A stretch of DNA of 64,000 nucleotides from the NCBI RefSeq assembly GCF_010820665.1, contig NZ_JAAIKC010000006.1:186001-250000 (forward strand). Reading direction: 5' to 3'. Shown here piece by piece: positions 1 to 8,101 of this stretch. The position numbers and the translations under genes were made by a program. The DNA comes from Paenibacillus sp. SYP-B3998. Its GTDB lineage: Bacteria > Bacillota > Bacilli > Paenibacillales > NBRC-103111. Every line of letters starts with the position of its first letter. Position 1 is the stretch's first letter. The notes under the pieces are model-generated. The model saw only the letters and a program-made list of their open reading frames with translations, made no database searches and had not been told where the DNA came from.

Positions 1-564
1 CAGCTTGGACAATGCAGCGCTTGTCTTTGCCATTTGCATTAAGCTCAAGATGCTTTCTTGCATACGCGCTCCACCCGAAGTGGAATAAATAATGATCGGA
101 TATTTCTTTTGAATCGCTGCTTCCACAGCTCTAGTGATTCTCTCACCAACAACAGATCCTAGCGAACCCCCCATAAAGTCAAAGCTCATCGCTGCTACAA
201 CAACCGGATAACCGCCAATAGTCCCTTCACCGGTTACAATGGCGTCCAGCAGCTTCGTGGAACCTTTGGCTTTGTCCAATTTCTCAATATAATCAGGAAA
301 TTGCAAAGGGTCCTCTGAAATCATGTCGTTGTCGTATTCGAAAATCCGTCCTTCATCAAGTGTCAGCTGAATGCGTTCCATCGCGTTTAATCGATAATGA
401 TAGCCACAAGCCGTGCAAACTTTCAGGTTTTTCTCGAGTTCTTTGCTTGTCTGAATCGTACCGCACTTGGGACATTTATTCATTAGGCCCTCGGGAATAT
501 CCCTCTTTGTTTTCTCAGAAGGAATGGTTGCATATTTTCGTTTTTGAAATAGATCCTTGAGCAC
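1..564 (-). CDS. accD: Acetyl-CoA carboxylase carboxyltransferase subunit beta, C-terminus cut by window edge
   Basis: AccD and AccA form the carboxyltransferase that moves the carboxyl group from carboxybiotin to acetyl-CoA, giving malonyl-CoA for fatty acid synthesis. I translated this by hand: 188 codons are present, from a GTG start at 564 with AGGTGG just upstream. The N-terminus carries the AccD zinc ribbon (CPKCG then CTACG, about residues 32-54), followed by crotonase-fold blocks such as DFMGGSLGS and STSGGARMQES. The frame is open to base 1, so roughly the last third is missing. In Bacillales accA normally follows, which would lie to the left of the window. Confidence 0.95.
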   Translation of the reverse strand, partial: MLKDLFQKRKYATIPSEKTKRDIPEGLMNKCPKCGTIQTSKELEKNLKVCTACGYHYRLNAMERIQLTLDEGRIFEYDNDMISEDPLQFPDYIEKLDKAKGSTKLLDAIVTGEGTIGGYPVVVAAMSFDFMGGSLGSVVGERITRAVEAAIQKKYPIIIYSTSGGARMQESILSLMQMAKTSAALSKL

Positions 565-630
565 TTTTCCACCTCTACTTGGCTTTTATCGTGAAAATCT
601 GACAAGCCTCGTTACTTACTTCTACATTCG

Positions 631-819
631 TTATCTATGTAAAATAGAATTTAGCACTTCCTGCACTTCTTCCAATTCCCCTTCGGGGACAACAATTTCA
701 AACTGGTTTTTGGACAGGCTGATACCACGAACCTGCACGAGAAATCCTTCCTCCGTCAGCTTCTGTTTAATACGCTCAGCAATTTTCGCGGTAGGAGCAA
801 TGTAAATCACCGTCCACAT
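631..819 (-). CDS. Small conserved protein, DUF2007-like fold suspected
   Basis: A 62-residue soluble protein starting MWTVIYIAPT, with AGGAGG 9 bases before the ATG. The pattern of hydrophobic strand, amphipathic helix (KIAERIKQKLTEEG), strand (LVQVRGI), strand (FEIVVPEGE) and C-terminal helix (LEEVQEVLNSIL) fits a small ferredoxin-like or ACT-like sandwich, as in DUF2007 'signal-transducing' proteins. Function is unknown. I believe homologues in this position sometimes carry a glutamate decarboxylase label, which nothing in the sequence supports. It sits 66 bases ahead of accD and may be cotranscribed with it. Confidence 0.75.
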   Translation of the reverse strand: MWTVIYIAPTAKIAERIKQKLTEEGFLVQVRGISLSKNQFEIVVPEGELEEVQEVLNSILHR

Positions 820-966
820 GAAAAAAAACCTCCTATGAAGTGCAACTACCTGTATAAGTCCATGTTAGCAATGATGACTGGATGAACACCCTCTATAGGC
901 ATAGGCACACACAATGGAATAATGATATCATAATTTCTCTTTTTACCGCAACAGAGCAGTTTGGTT

Positions 967-1005
967 AAAAAAAGTGAAGTCTGAACTAAAAAAGCTAGTC
1001 CAGAC
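967..1005 (-). terminator. Rho-independent terminator overlapping the pgpA stop
   Basis: Arms at 996-1005 and 979-988 form a 10-bp stem with one G-U pair on minus-strand RNA, followed after 5 bases by seven T (967-973). The upstream arm contains the pgpA stop codon and its last codons. Confidence 0.75.
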
Positions 1006-1495
1006 GAATTTTCACGCTATAATCGGGGGCACGCTCATTCTGATGCGCAATTCTCGCTGATGCCGCAGCCGCAAGACCACAAACCAAATCATCAAGAAAA
1101 ACATGTACAGCAGATCGATCGTCATTCAAATCTCGAATAATGCCAATCTTTTCTTTATCCAAATACCCGAAACTCGTAAGTCCTATCATCCCGTAGACGT
1201 GAACAATGCCAAGCGCCAGCGTTTCATCAACACCGAATAATGGTTCATCTACTTCAAGAATCGACTGTAAAGGCTCAGGAAGCAGCTTCTTCTCAGCCAG
1301 TTCGTCAAGGGCAATACCTGCGTATAAGGTATACTGTACTTCGCGCTTCGCTAACACCGCTAACACGCTTTCTACACATTCATCTTCGGTAAGTTGATCA
1401 TTATAGGGCTTTTGTAGCTTGAATACAATCTCCGCTATTTGCTCTACCGTAACACCGCGTTTTTTCAGCAGCTGAATCATGTGCTCTTCTGTCAT
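995..1495 (-). CDS. pgpA: Phosphatidylglycerophosphatase A family protein (YutG-like)
   Basis: A 166-aa protein of the PgpA family, which dephosphorylates phosphatidylglycerophosphate or related phospholipid phosphates. The C-terminal half carries the family pattern: LGIVHVYGMIGLTSFG near residues 95-110, RDLNDD, then VHVFLDDLVCGLAAA with paired acidic residues. It lacks the multiple membrane helices of the E. coli enzyme and resembles the short soluble Bacillus YutG type, so substrate assignment is inferred. The ATG has GAGGAGG 5 bases upstream. It lies 62 bases downstream of dnaE on the same strand. Confidence 0.8.
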   Translation of the reverse strand: MTEEHMIQLLKKRGVTVEQIAEIVFKLQKPYNDQLTEDECVESVLAVLAKREVQYTLYAGIALDELAEKKLLPEPLQSILEVDEPLFGVDETLALGIVHVYGMIGLTSFGYLDKEKIGIIRDLNDDRSAVHVFLDDLVCGLAAAASARIAHQNERAPDYSVKIRLD

Positions 1496-1557
1496 AGCAT
1501 CCTCCTCATACCTTCGGAATGAACTAGGTTCCTATGTATATGCAGAGGTTAGGAGCA

Positions 1558-4500
1558 TTATTTCACTTTGGCTGAATCTTTGCCCATGATCGTCTCGATC
1601 ATACGAATCAGCTCAGGTGAGGGATCCACCTGATATTGATCGCTGAGGGCCAAAAGCCGACCGCCGTTCTCATAGAACAGCGCAACGGAGAGCGGCCCCT
1701 TGTGCAGCTTTAGCAGCGTCTTCAGCTGAAGCAGCTTCGCCGGCTGCTCGCAGTCGGCCGAGATCTTGACGAACACCCGTTGAGCCTTCGGCTCCCCAGC
1801 GGTGCTCGTGCTGCCACTCCCCGCAGCCTGCGGCTGGGCAGCGTTCGTCCGCACAGGCTGCTCAGCCGCGTGAGGGTCTTGGCGACCTGCCCCTGGCGGG
1901 GTCGTCTTGGCAGGGGCGCTGCGCGCACCGACCGTGCCTGTGGCCCCTGTACGAGCTGGGGCCCGGCGAAGCCGTTGGACGGCCTCAGGGTCGTCCAACG
2001 CCACCATTTGCTCCGCAAGAAGCTTAGGCGGGTCCTCGTCCTGAAGCTGCAGCTTTGCACGCACAAGGACAAGGCGCCCTTTTTGCACAAGCGGAGCCGC
2101 GTTCTTCCAGGTCTCCGGAAACAAGACCACCTCGACCTTATCAATGCGATCTTCAAGCTCCATGAAAGCCATGGGCTGCCCCTTCTTCGTGACAATAGTC
2201 TTGTTGGAAAGGATCGAACCCGCAACGATCACTTCACTGTTATCCGGCAGCTCATGCAGTTCGTGCAATTTGTCCGCTTCAAGCTCCGTAAGAAGCTCTG
2301 CATAAGCATCAAGTGGATGGCCAGATATATACATTCCTAGCAGCTCCTTTTCATACTCAAGCTGCTTGTTCTGCGGCATTGGCGGAATGTTCGGCACCTC
2401 CACCTCCCAATTCGGCTCTTCTACGAAACCAAAAAGGTGCAGCTGCAGATCATCTCGCTCCTTGCGCCACTTCGTGGCAGAAGCAATCGTTTCATCCAGG
2501 ATAGCGATCAGTTGTGCGCGATGTCCGCCGAGTGAATCAAAAGCCCCACCTTGAATAAGCGATTCGATAACCCGTTTGTTACACACGCGCAGATCGACTC
2601 GTCGGCAGAAATCAAGCAAGCTCTCGAATGGCGATTGTTTGCGTTCACTGAGAATTGCATCGATCGCATGAGTACCCACATTTTTAATTGCTGCAAGACC
2701 GAAGCGAATTGCCCCTTGACGATCAGGCGTAAACACAGTACCGCTACCGTTGACATCTGGAGGCAGCACAGCCAGCTTCATACGTCGACATTCGTCCACA
2801 TATTCAGCAACCTTGCGGTGATTCCCCATCACTGCAGTTAACATCGAGGCCATGAAATAGATCGGATAATGCGCTTTTAAATATGCGGTTTGGAACGCAA
2901 GCACCCCATAAGCCGTTGCATGAGCCCGTGGAAAACCATAGTCAGCGAAACGGACAATCATATCGTAGACGTGATTCGCCTCTTCGGCGCTAAAACCTTC
3001 TCGCAAGCTGCCCGCTACGAAATGCGTGCGCTCTTCGTCGAGCACTTCGCGCTTTTTCTTCGAGACTGCTCGTCTTAACAAATCCGCTTCTCCTAAGCTA
3101 AAACCAGCCATGGCGGAGGCAATTTGCATGATTTGTTCTTGATATACGATAATTCCATACGTATCACGAAGAATCGATTCCAAGGACGCATGCGGATAGA
3201 TAACCTCCACCTGCCCATGCTTACCGGCGATATATTTAGGAATAAATTCCATTGGACCGGGACGATAAAGCGCCACGACCGAAATAATATCTTCAAATAC
3301 AGACGGCTTCAAATCTTTTAGCACTCTGCGCACGCCATTACCTTCTAATTGAAAAACGCCTGTTGTCTCGCCTTTAGTGAGAAGGTCAAAGGTAACCAAA
3401 TCCTGATCCATGTTCAGCTTATCGAAATTAACGCTGATACCTTCCATTTCTTCAATCCAATGCAGCGTCCGTTCAATAATGGAAAGGGTTCTTAACCCAA
3501 GAAAGTCCATTTTCAGAAGACCAATGGCTTCCAAGTGCTCCATGGTGTACTGCGTAAGTGCCGTTTGCGAAGTACCTTCTTGCAAAGGCACATACTCAGT
3601 TAACGGTTCTCTAGAAATAACAACTCCTGCCGCATGAGTTGAAGCATGCCGTGGCATCCCTTCTACGCGCATGGCCATTTCCAGCAGCTCTGCCGTCCTC
3701 GGTTGTTTAACCGTGAGCGCCTTAAGCTCAGAGCTGATCTGCAACGCTTCGGCGAGCGTCATTCCGAGCTGATTAGGAATCATCTTGGCTGCGCGGTCAA
3801 CATCTCCGTAAGGGACGTTCAGCACGCGTCCGACATCTCTGACCGCTGCTTTCGCAGCCATCGTTCCGAACGTAATGATTTGTGCAACGTGTTCTTGACC
3901 ATATTTGGCAACCACGTAGTCAATGACTTCATCCCGACGTTCATCGCTGAAGTCGATATCGATATCCGGCATCGTAATCCGTTCAGGGTTGAGAAACCGT
4001 TCAAATATCAGCTTGTATTGCAATGGATCGACATTCGTAATTCGCAGCACATAGGCTACAAGACTGCCGGCTGATGATCCCCGTCCTGGACCTGTCATAA
4101 TCTTCTTTTCATGAGCAAATCGAATAAAATCCCAAACAATTAAGAAGTAATCTGAGAAACCCATGTTCTCAATAACACCAAGTTCGTAGGCCAAACGTTC
4201 TTCCGCTTGCGTTCTAAGTGGTGAATCTGTTGAATGCCAATCCTGTTTCGTTCCGTAACGCTGCTCTAAGCCTCGCAGACATAACTCTTTTAAGTAAGCT
4301 CCTGCCGTTAAACCTTCTGGAATTGGACGAAACTTGGGTAAAATCGATTTCCCAAACTCCAGTTCGAGTTCACAACGTTCAGCTACAACTGCTGTATTCG
4401 TAAGGGCTTCAGGAACATGAACGAATAATCGCCTCATCTCCTCTTCGCTTTTCAAATACATTTGGCTTGTCCCCATACGGAGTCTCTCTTTGTCTTCTAC

Positions 4501-5184
4501 CGTTTTGCCCGTACCTATGCAGATCAAAATATCTTGCATGACATGATCTTTTTCTGTCACATAGTGAACATCATTGGTAGCAATAAGCGGAATACCCGTA
4601 TCTTTGCTAAGCTCGATCATCGAAATCATTACTTTTTTCTGTTCGATCATGCCATGATCTTGAATTTCTAGAAAGAAATCGTCTCCGAAGATGCCCCGAT
4701 AACGCTCTGCGGCCTTCCGAGCCTCATCCTTCCGATCATGCAACAAATGCTGGGAAACCTCACTGCCTAAACAAGAACTTAGACAAATAAGTCCCTCGGC
4801 GTGCTTCGCTAAATGCTCCAGATCAATTCGGGGCTTATAATGAAAGCCCTGAAGATGTCCAATCGAGCATAATTTCATAAGGTTTTGGTAGCCTTTGTGA
4901 TTCTTCGCAAGCAAGATCAAGTGATAAATCGGTTGTTCCTGCCTCGAACCCTTTTCACGTATAGAACCAGCAGTAAAATAAACTTCGCAGCCGATAATCG
5001 GCTTAATGCCTCGCTGCTTGCAAGCTTTATAGAAGGCGATGGCGCCATACATGACGCCATGATCCGTTAAAGCAAGAGATGTCATGCCGAGAGCAGCCGC
5101 TTGCGAAACTAGTTCTTCCATACGCGCAGCACCATCTAATAAGCTGTATTCACTATGCACATGCAGATGTACAAACGCACTCAT
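1558..5184 (-). CDS. dnaE: DNA polymerase III alpha subunit DnaE
   Basis: A 1208-aa DnaE replicative polymerase; in Firmicutes it extends primers on the lagging strand beside PolC. The N-terminal PHP domain begins FVHLHVHSEYSLLDG. The polymerase core shows GPGRGSSAGSLVAYVL (about residue 370) and the catalytic PDIDIDF near residue 405. Later come the fingers and helix-hairpin-helix region, and an OB-fold region (EVIVAGSILSNK) near 990. A Pro/Ala/Gly/Thr-rich linker (about residues 1070-1130) precedes the C-terminal domain. I chose the second ATG (5184) because AGGAGG lies 8 bases before it but only about 2 before the first at 5190. ytrH is transcribed divergently. Confidence 0.96.
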   Translation of the reverse strand: MSAFVHLHVHSEYSLLDGAARMEELVSQAAALGMTSLALTDHGVMYGAIAFYKACKQRGIKPIIGCEVYFTAGSIREKGSRQEQPIYHLILLAKNHKGYQNLMKLCSIGHLQGFHYKPRIDLEHLAKHAEGLICLSSCLGSEVSQHLLHDRKDEARKAAERYRGIFGDDFFLEIQDHGMIEQKKVMISMIELSKDTGIPLIATNDVHYVTEKDHVMQDILICIGTGKTVEDKERLRMGTSQMYLKSEEEMRRLFVHVPEALTNTAVVAERCELELEFGKSILPKFRPIPEGLTAGAYLKELCLRGLEQRYGTKQDWHSTDSPLRTQAEERLAYELGVIENMGFSDYFLIVWDFIRFAHEKKIMTGPGRGSSAGSLVAYVLRITNVDPLQYKLIFERFLNPERITMPDIDIDFSDERRDEVIDYVVAKYGQEHVAQIITFGTMAAKAAVRDVGRVLNVPYGDVDRAAKMIPNQLGMTLAEALQISSELKALTVKQPRTAELLEMAMRVEGMPRHASTHAAGVVISREPLTEYVPLQEGTSQTALTQYTMEHLEAIGLLKMDFLGLRTLSIIERTLHWIEEMEGISVNFDKLNMDQDLVTFDLLTKGETTGVFQLEGNGVRRVLKDLKPSVFEDIISVVALYRPGPMEFIPKYIAGKHGQVEVIYPHASLESILRDTYGIIVYQEQIMQIASAMAGFSLGEADLLRRAVSKKKREVLDEERTHFVAGSLREGFSAEEANHVYDMIVRFADYGFPRAHATAYGVLAFQTAYLKAHYPIYFMASMLTAVMGNHRKVAEYVDECRRMKLAVLPPDVNGSGTVFTPDRQGAIRFGLAAIKNVGTHAIDAILSERKQSPFESLLDFCRRVDLRVCNKRVIESLIQGGAFDSLGGHRAQLIAILDETIASATKWRKERDDLQLHLFGFVEEPNWEVEVPNIPPMPQNKQLEYEKELLGMYISGHPLDAYAELLTELEADKLHELHELPDNSEVIVAGSILSNKTIVTKKGQPMAFMELEDRIDKVEVVLFPETWKNAAPLVQKGRLVLVRAKLQLQDEDPPKLLAEQMVALDDPEAVQRLRRAPARTGATGTVGARSAPAKTTPPGAGRQDPHAAEQPVRTNAAQPQAAGSGSTSTAGEPKAQRVFVKISADCEQPAKLLQLKTLLKLHKGPLSVALFYENGGRLLALSDQYQVDPSPELIRMIETIMGKDSAKVK

Positions 5185-5306
5185 CGGCATTTCCTCCTGT
5201 CTCGTATTTTTTGATTTATTTTATCATAATGCAGCCCAGCATTCCCATAGAATTGAAAGTAGAGAGTTTGTCCTGCGAACTTATCTGGAAGGGAAGCGAT
5301 ATCGAC

Positions 5307-5639
5307 ATGTACACTTTTTGGGCCAATATTATCGTTTATTTTTGCATTGCGTTCGGGGTCGTATTTGGAGGCAGTATGCTAAGTGGAATCGCTGCCGTAC
5401 TAACCCTTCAGTCCCCAACAGAGAAGATGCTAACCATTGCAGAAAATATTAAAATATGGGCCATTGTTGCTGCTGTTGGAGGGACAATTGATCCCATTCG
5501 TTATATTGAAAGCCATGTAGCTGTAGGCCATTTAAATCCAGCGATTAAACAGATCGTGTTGATCGTGGTCGCCTTTGTCGGCGCCCAGATGGGCACCTCG
5601 CTTATTCAAATGATTTGCAAAGGAGGAACTCAACCTTGA
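5307..5639 (+). CDS. ytrH: Sporulation membrane protein YtrH
   Basis: A 110-aa membrane protein of the YtrH family, required for efficient sporulation in Bacillus where it is made in the mother cell under sigma-E. Hydrophobic segments lie at about residues 3-33 (IVYFCIAFGVVFGGSMLSG), 48-60 and 83-106. The frame stays open back to 5079, but that stretch overlaps dnaE antisense; the ATG at 5307 gives the family length. The stop overlaps the ytrI start (TTGA), so the pair is translationally coupled. Order after dnaE matches Bacillus subtilis. Confidence 0.9.
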   Translation: MYTFWANIIVYFCIAFGVVFGGSMLSGIAAVLTLQSPTEKMLTIAENIKIWAIVAAVGGTIDPIRYIESHVAVGHLNPAIKQIVLIVVAFVGAQMGTSLIQMICKGGTQP

Positions 5640-6127
5640 GAATCCCTCCTTTTGCCCGTTACAAGCGTATTCTTACGAGTGCCGGGCTTATGGCTTCGGG
5701 AGCTATTATAGGCAGCGCAATCTATATGAGCATTCATCAACACTCTTACAATCAGCTCTACGTGCAGATGCACAAGTATTTAGAGGAAAACTCGGATCTT
5801 CGAGCTGATCTTGAAGCTTTGAACAAAACCCGCAACAAGCAAGCTTTAATCAATGTAGTAAATGTATATTTACTGCCCAAAAATCAAAATGATCTCATAA
5901 GCGAAGATATTCAAAAGGAAATTGAAGGGGATGTCAAAAATGAGCTCAAGCTTGTCATTGGGCAAAAAGCCGCTTACGTAAGAGACGCCAGACTCCTCTA
6001 TGAGCGGCTCATTACGCAAAGAACGTACACGCTGCATGACAAAATATACACAATTGAAGTCAAATCCATTGTACTCATTCAAGCGGAACTGACGATTTGG
6101 ATTACAGCCGAGCAAAAACGTACGTAA
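5636..6127 (+). CDS. ytrI: Sporulation membrane protein YtrI
   Basis: A 163-aa single-pass membrane protein of the YtrI family, the sporulation partner of YtrH. One transmembrane helix (ILTSAGLMASGAIIGSAIYM, about 12-31) is followed by a predicted coiled coil (LEENSDLRADLEALNK) and a soluble alpha/beta tail. I place the start at TTG 5636 because AAAGGAGG lies 9 bases upstream, inside the end of ytrH; there is no in-frame ATG before residue 17. The length is close to the B. subtilis protein. Confidence 0.85.
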   Translation: MRIPPFARYKRILTSAGLMASGAIIGSAIYMSIHQHSYNQLYVQMHKYLEENSDLRADLEALNKTRNKQALINVVNVYLLPKNQNDLISEDIQKEIEGDVKNELKLVIGQKAAYVRDARLLYERLITQRTYTLHDKIYTIEVKSIVLIQAELTIWITAEQKRT

Positions 6128-6241
6128 CCTTCTGAACATGAAGCTTGGCTCAAGGAATTTTTTGTTTACTTGCAGATTGCAATCCAACGCCAAAGTCGCT
6201 AAAGTAAACAATAAACCTACGTAAAAGGAAGGTTCTTACTC

Positions 6242-6535
6242 ATGCTTTGGATACAAATCATTTTATTTTCGTTTATTTGCATCATGCTCGCGTTATCTGT
6301 GTATTTCAGTTTTCGCTCTCGCCGAGAGAAAGAAGCTGCCAAACGCGGATTGTATTCAGCCCGCATGAATATTTGTATGGGCGTCATGCTGGTTCTAATA
6401 GCGGTGACCCAATTGTTTTTCTTCAGTGAATCCAGCTTCCGTCGTATCTTTGGTACGATCTGCGTGCTGCTCGGTTTGTTCAATCTGTTTGCGGGCATTC
6501 GAAATCATGGGCATTTCGACCGTATGCAGCGCTAG
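6242..6535 (+). CDS. ytpI: YtpI-like membrane protein
   Basis: A 97-aa protein with three hydrophobic segments: MLWIQIILFSFICIMLALSVY, then MGVMLVLIAVTQLFFF, then IFGTICVLLGLFNLFAGI. YtpI homologues have no established function. Identification rests on size, topology and position between ytrHI and convergent ytoI, as in B. subtilis. The intervening nrnA (ytqI) gene of B. subtilis is absent. The stop codon overlaps the ytoI stop on the other strand through the palindrome CTAG. Confidence 0.8.
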   Translation: MLWIQIILFSFICIMLALSVYFSFRSRREKEAAKRGLYSARMNICMGVMLVLIAVTQLFFFSESSFRRIFGTICVLLGLFNLFAGIRNHGHFDRMQR

Positions 6536-7860
6536 ATCACTTGTGCAGTCAGCATCGCTTTGGAGACTAAAGCCCCTAGATGATAAATCTCCACATCAAT
6601 CTTCCCAAACTTACGGCTTACCTCAATGATGGTGGGCCGTATTTCTATTTTTGAATCAATTTGCAAAGGTTTTAAGAAATAGGTAGACATGTTGTCCATG
6701 ACAAGATCGCCTTTCTTATGCTCCTGCACGATACGATAAGCCGCCTGGGTCATCAGTGTAGTAAGGACGCCTTCTGAGACCGTGCCCAAATGATTCGTCA
6801 TTTGCGGAGTGATGACACCGTGAAACTGAAGCGAACCCTTCTCGTCCCTCACTTCTTCAAGGCCAGACCAAATCAGATCCTCGAATGTTTCACCGTTCTG
6901 CGGTTGTTTCTGAATGTATTGCATAGCTTTGAGCACATCGCTACGGTTGAGAACGCCTAATATTTTACGGTTCGTATCGACGACAGGCAGCAGCTCAATC
7001 CCTTCCCACACCATCATGTGGGCCGCAGAGGCAACAGATGTTTGGGGTGTAACGGTCAGTGGACTACGCGTCATCAGCTTGTCTACCGTTTGCATAGAGT
7101 GGGCGCCCACCATATCTTTGGAAGTAACAACGCCAATAATTCGGTTCCACTCGTCCACAACAGGAAAGCGGCTGTGCCCCGTCTCCTCAGACAAACGCTG
7201 CCAATCTTTCAACGTGCTGTTCGCTTTGAGTACAAATAAAGATGCGCCCGAGGCAAGAATGTCTTCGACAAGCATAATTTTTTTCTTAATTAATCGATCG
7301 TAAATCGCTCTGTTGATCATAGAAGCAATGGTAAACGTATCATAGCTGCTCGAAATAATAGGAAGCTCAAGTTGATCGGCCAGTAACTTTACCTCTGAAC
7401 TCGTATCAAAGCCACCTGTAATGAGAACGCCCGCTCCCTGTTCCAACGCGCAGATATGGGCTCCGTTCCGATTGCCTACGATGAGAAGACTGCCCGCCTC
7501 GATATAGCGCATCATAGCATCTTGTTCCATCGCACCAATGACAAATTTAGATAGTGTCTTATGAAGTCCCTTCGAACCTCCCAAGACTTGACCATCCACC
7601 ATGTTAACGACCTCTGCAAAAGTTAACTTGTCAATATTTTGCCGTAGTTTCTTCTCTACGCGTACGGTACCAATCCGCTCTTTGGTGCTAACCAATCCCT
7701 GGTTTTCCGCTTCTTTGATAGCACGGTAGGCGGTACCCTCACTAACTTCCATGTTTTTTGCTATTTTACGAACGGAAATGCGACTGCCCAATTTGAGGCT
7801 CTCAATATGCCGTATAATTTGCTCGTGCTTCGTTAAGGCATCCATGGCCTGTCTATCCAA
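6532..7860 (-). CDS. ytoI: YtoI-type regulator: HTH, DRTGG, paired CBS and hotdog domains
   Basis: A 442-aa multidomain protein. The N-terminus is a winged-helix-like HTH (SVRKIAKNMEVSEGTAYRAI, about 27-46). A DRTGG domain follows (about 75-190; FVIGAMEQDAMMRYI, VLITGGFDT). Two CBS motifs span about 195-310 (VDEWNRIIGVVTSKDMVG, VDTNRKILGVLNRSDVL), and a C-terminal hotdog/thioesterase-like domain (about 325-442) ends in LVSKAMLTAQVI. This architecture matches B. subtilis YtoI, a probable ligand-sensing regulator whose ligand is unknown; CBS domains commonly bind adenine nucleotides. The first start is TTG at 7860; ATG at 7845 is an alternative. Confidence 0.88.
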   Translation of the reverse strand: MDRQAMDALTKHEQIIRHIESLKLGSRISVRKIAKNMEVSEGTAYRAIKEAENQGLVSTKERIGTVRVEKKLRQNIDKLTFAEVVNMVDGQVLGGSKGLHKTLSKFVIGAMEQDAMMRYIEAGSLLIVGNRNGAHICALEQGAGVLITGGFDTSSEVKLLADQLELPIISSSYDTFTIASMINRAIYDRLIKKKIMLVEDILASGASLFVLKANSTLKDWQRLSEETGHSRFPVVDEWNRIIGVVTSKDMVGAHSMQTVDKLMTRSPLTVTPQTSVASAAHMMVWEGIELLPVVDTNRKILGVLNRSDVLKAMQYIQKQPQNGETFEDLIWSGLEEVRDEKGSLQFHGVITPQMTNHLGTVSEGVLTTLMTQAAYRIVQEHKKGDLVMDNMSTYFLKPLQIDSKIEIRPTIIEVSRKFGKIDVEIYHLGALVSKAMLTAQVI

Positions 7861-7904
7861 CTGTTACACCCCACTCACTTCATCCTGTACTAATCTGTAC
7901 TATA

Positions 7905-7933
7905 AGTATAATCGTTCTGTGGAGTAAGAACAA
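7905..7933 (-). promoter_or_regulatory. Candidate sigma-A promoter of ytoI
   Basis: On the minus strand, TTGTTC (7928-7933) and TATACT (7905-7910) are separated by exactly 17 bases, about 45 bases ahead of the ytoI start. The -35 matches only 4 of 6 consensus bases. Confidence 0.5.
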
Positions 7934-8049
7934 TGTGGCTTAATCATGAAAACCCACTATTGTTGGATTTAACTTTCTTTCACAAACAAACATATGTTCT
8001 CTTTTTTTATTCTAACACATACATAAACTTAGATAAAGCTTGTATAAAT

Positions 8050-8082
8050 AAAGAGCTTCTCTCCTTTCGGAAGAAGCTCTTT
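8050..8082 (-). terminator. Rho-independent terminator of the chemoreceptor gene
   Basis: A perfect 11-bp inverted repeat (8050-8060 and 8072-8082) with an 11-base loop, 20 bases beyond the stop at 8102. It is followed on the minus strand by a T-rich tract. Confidence 0.8.
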
Positions 8083-8101
8083 ATTTGGAAATATTACCTA
8101 A

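Noticed and set aside
1722..2340. Long open frames on both strands inside dnaE
   Set aside because: They fall in the GC-rich linker region, have Arg/Ser/Leu-rich composition typical of out-of-frame reading, and dnaE is intact.
5079..5306. Possible 76-codon N-terminal extension of ytrH
   Set aside because: It lies antisense to the start of dnaE and crosses its ribosome site; ATG 5307 gives the normal YtrH length.
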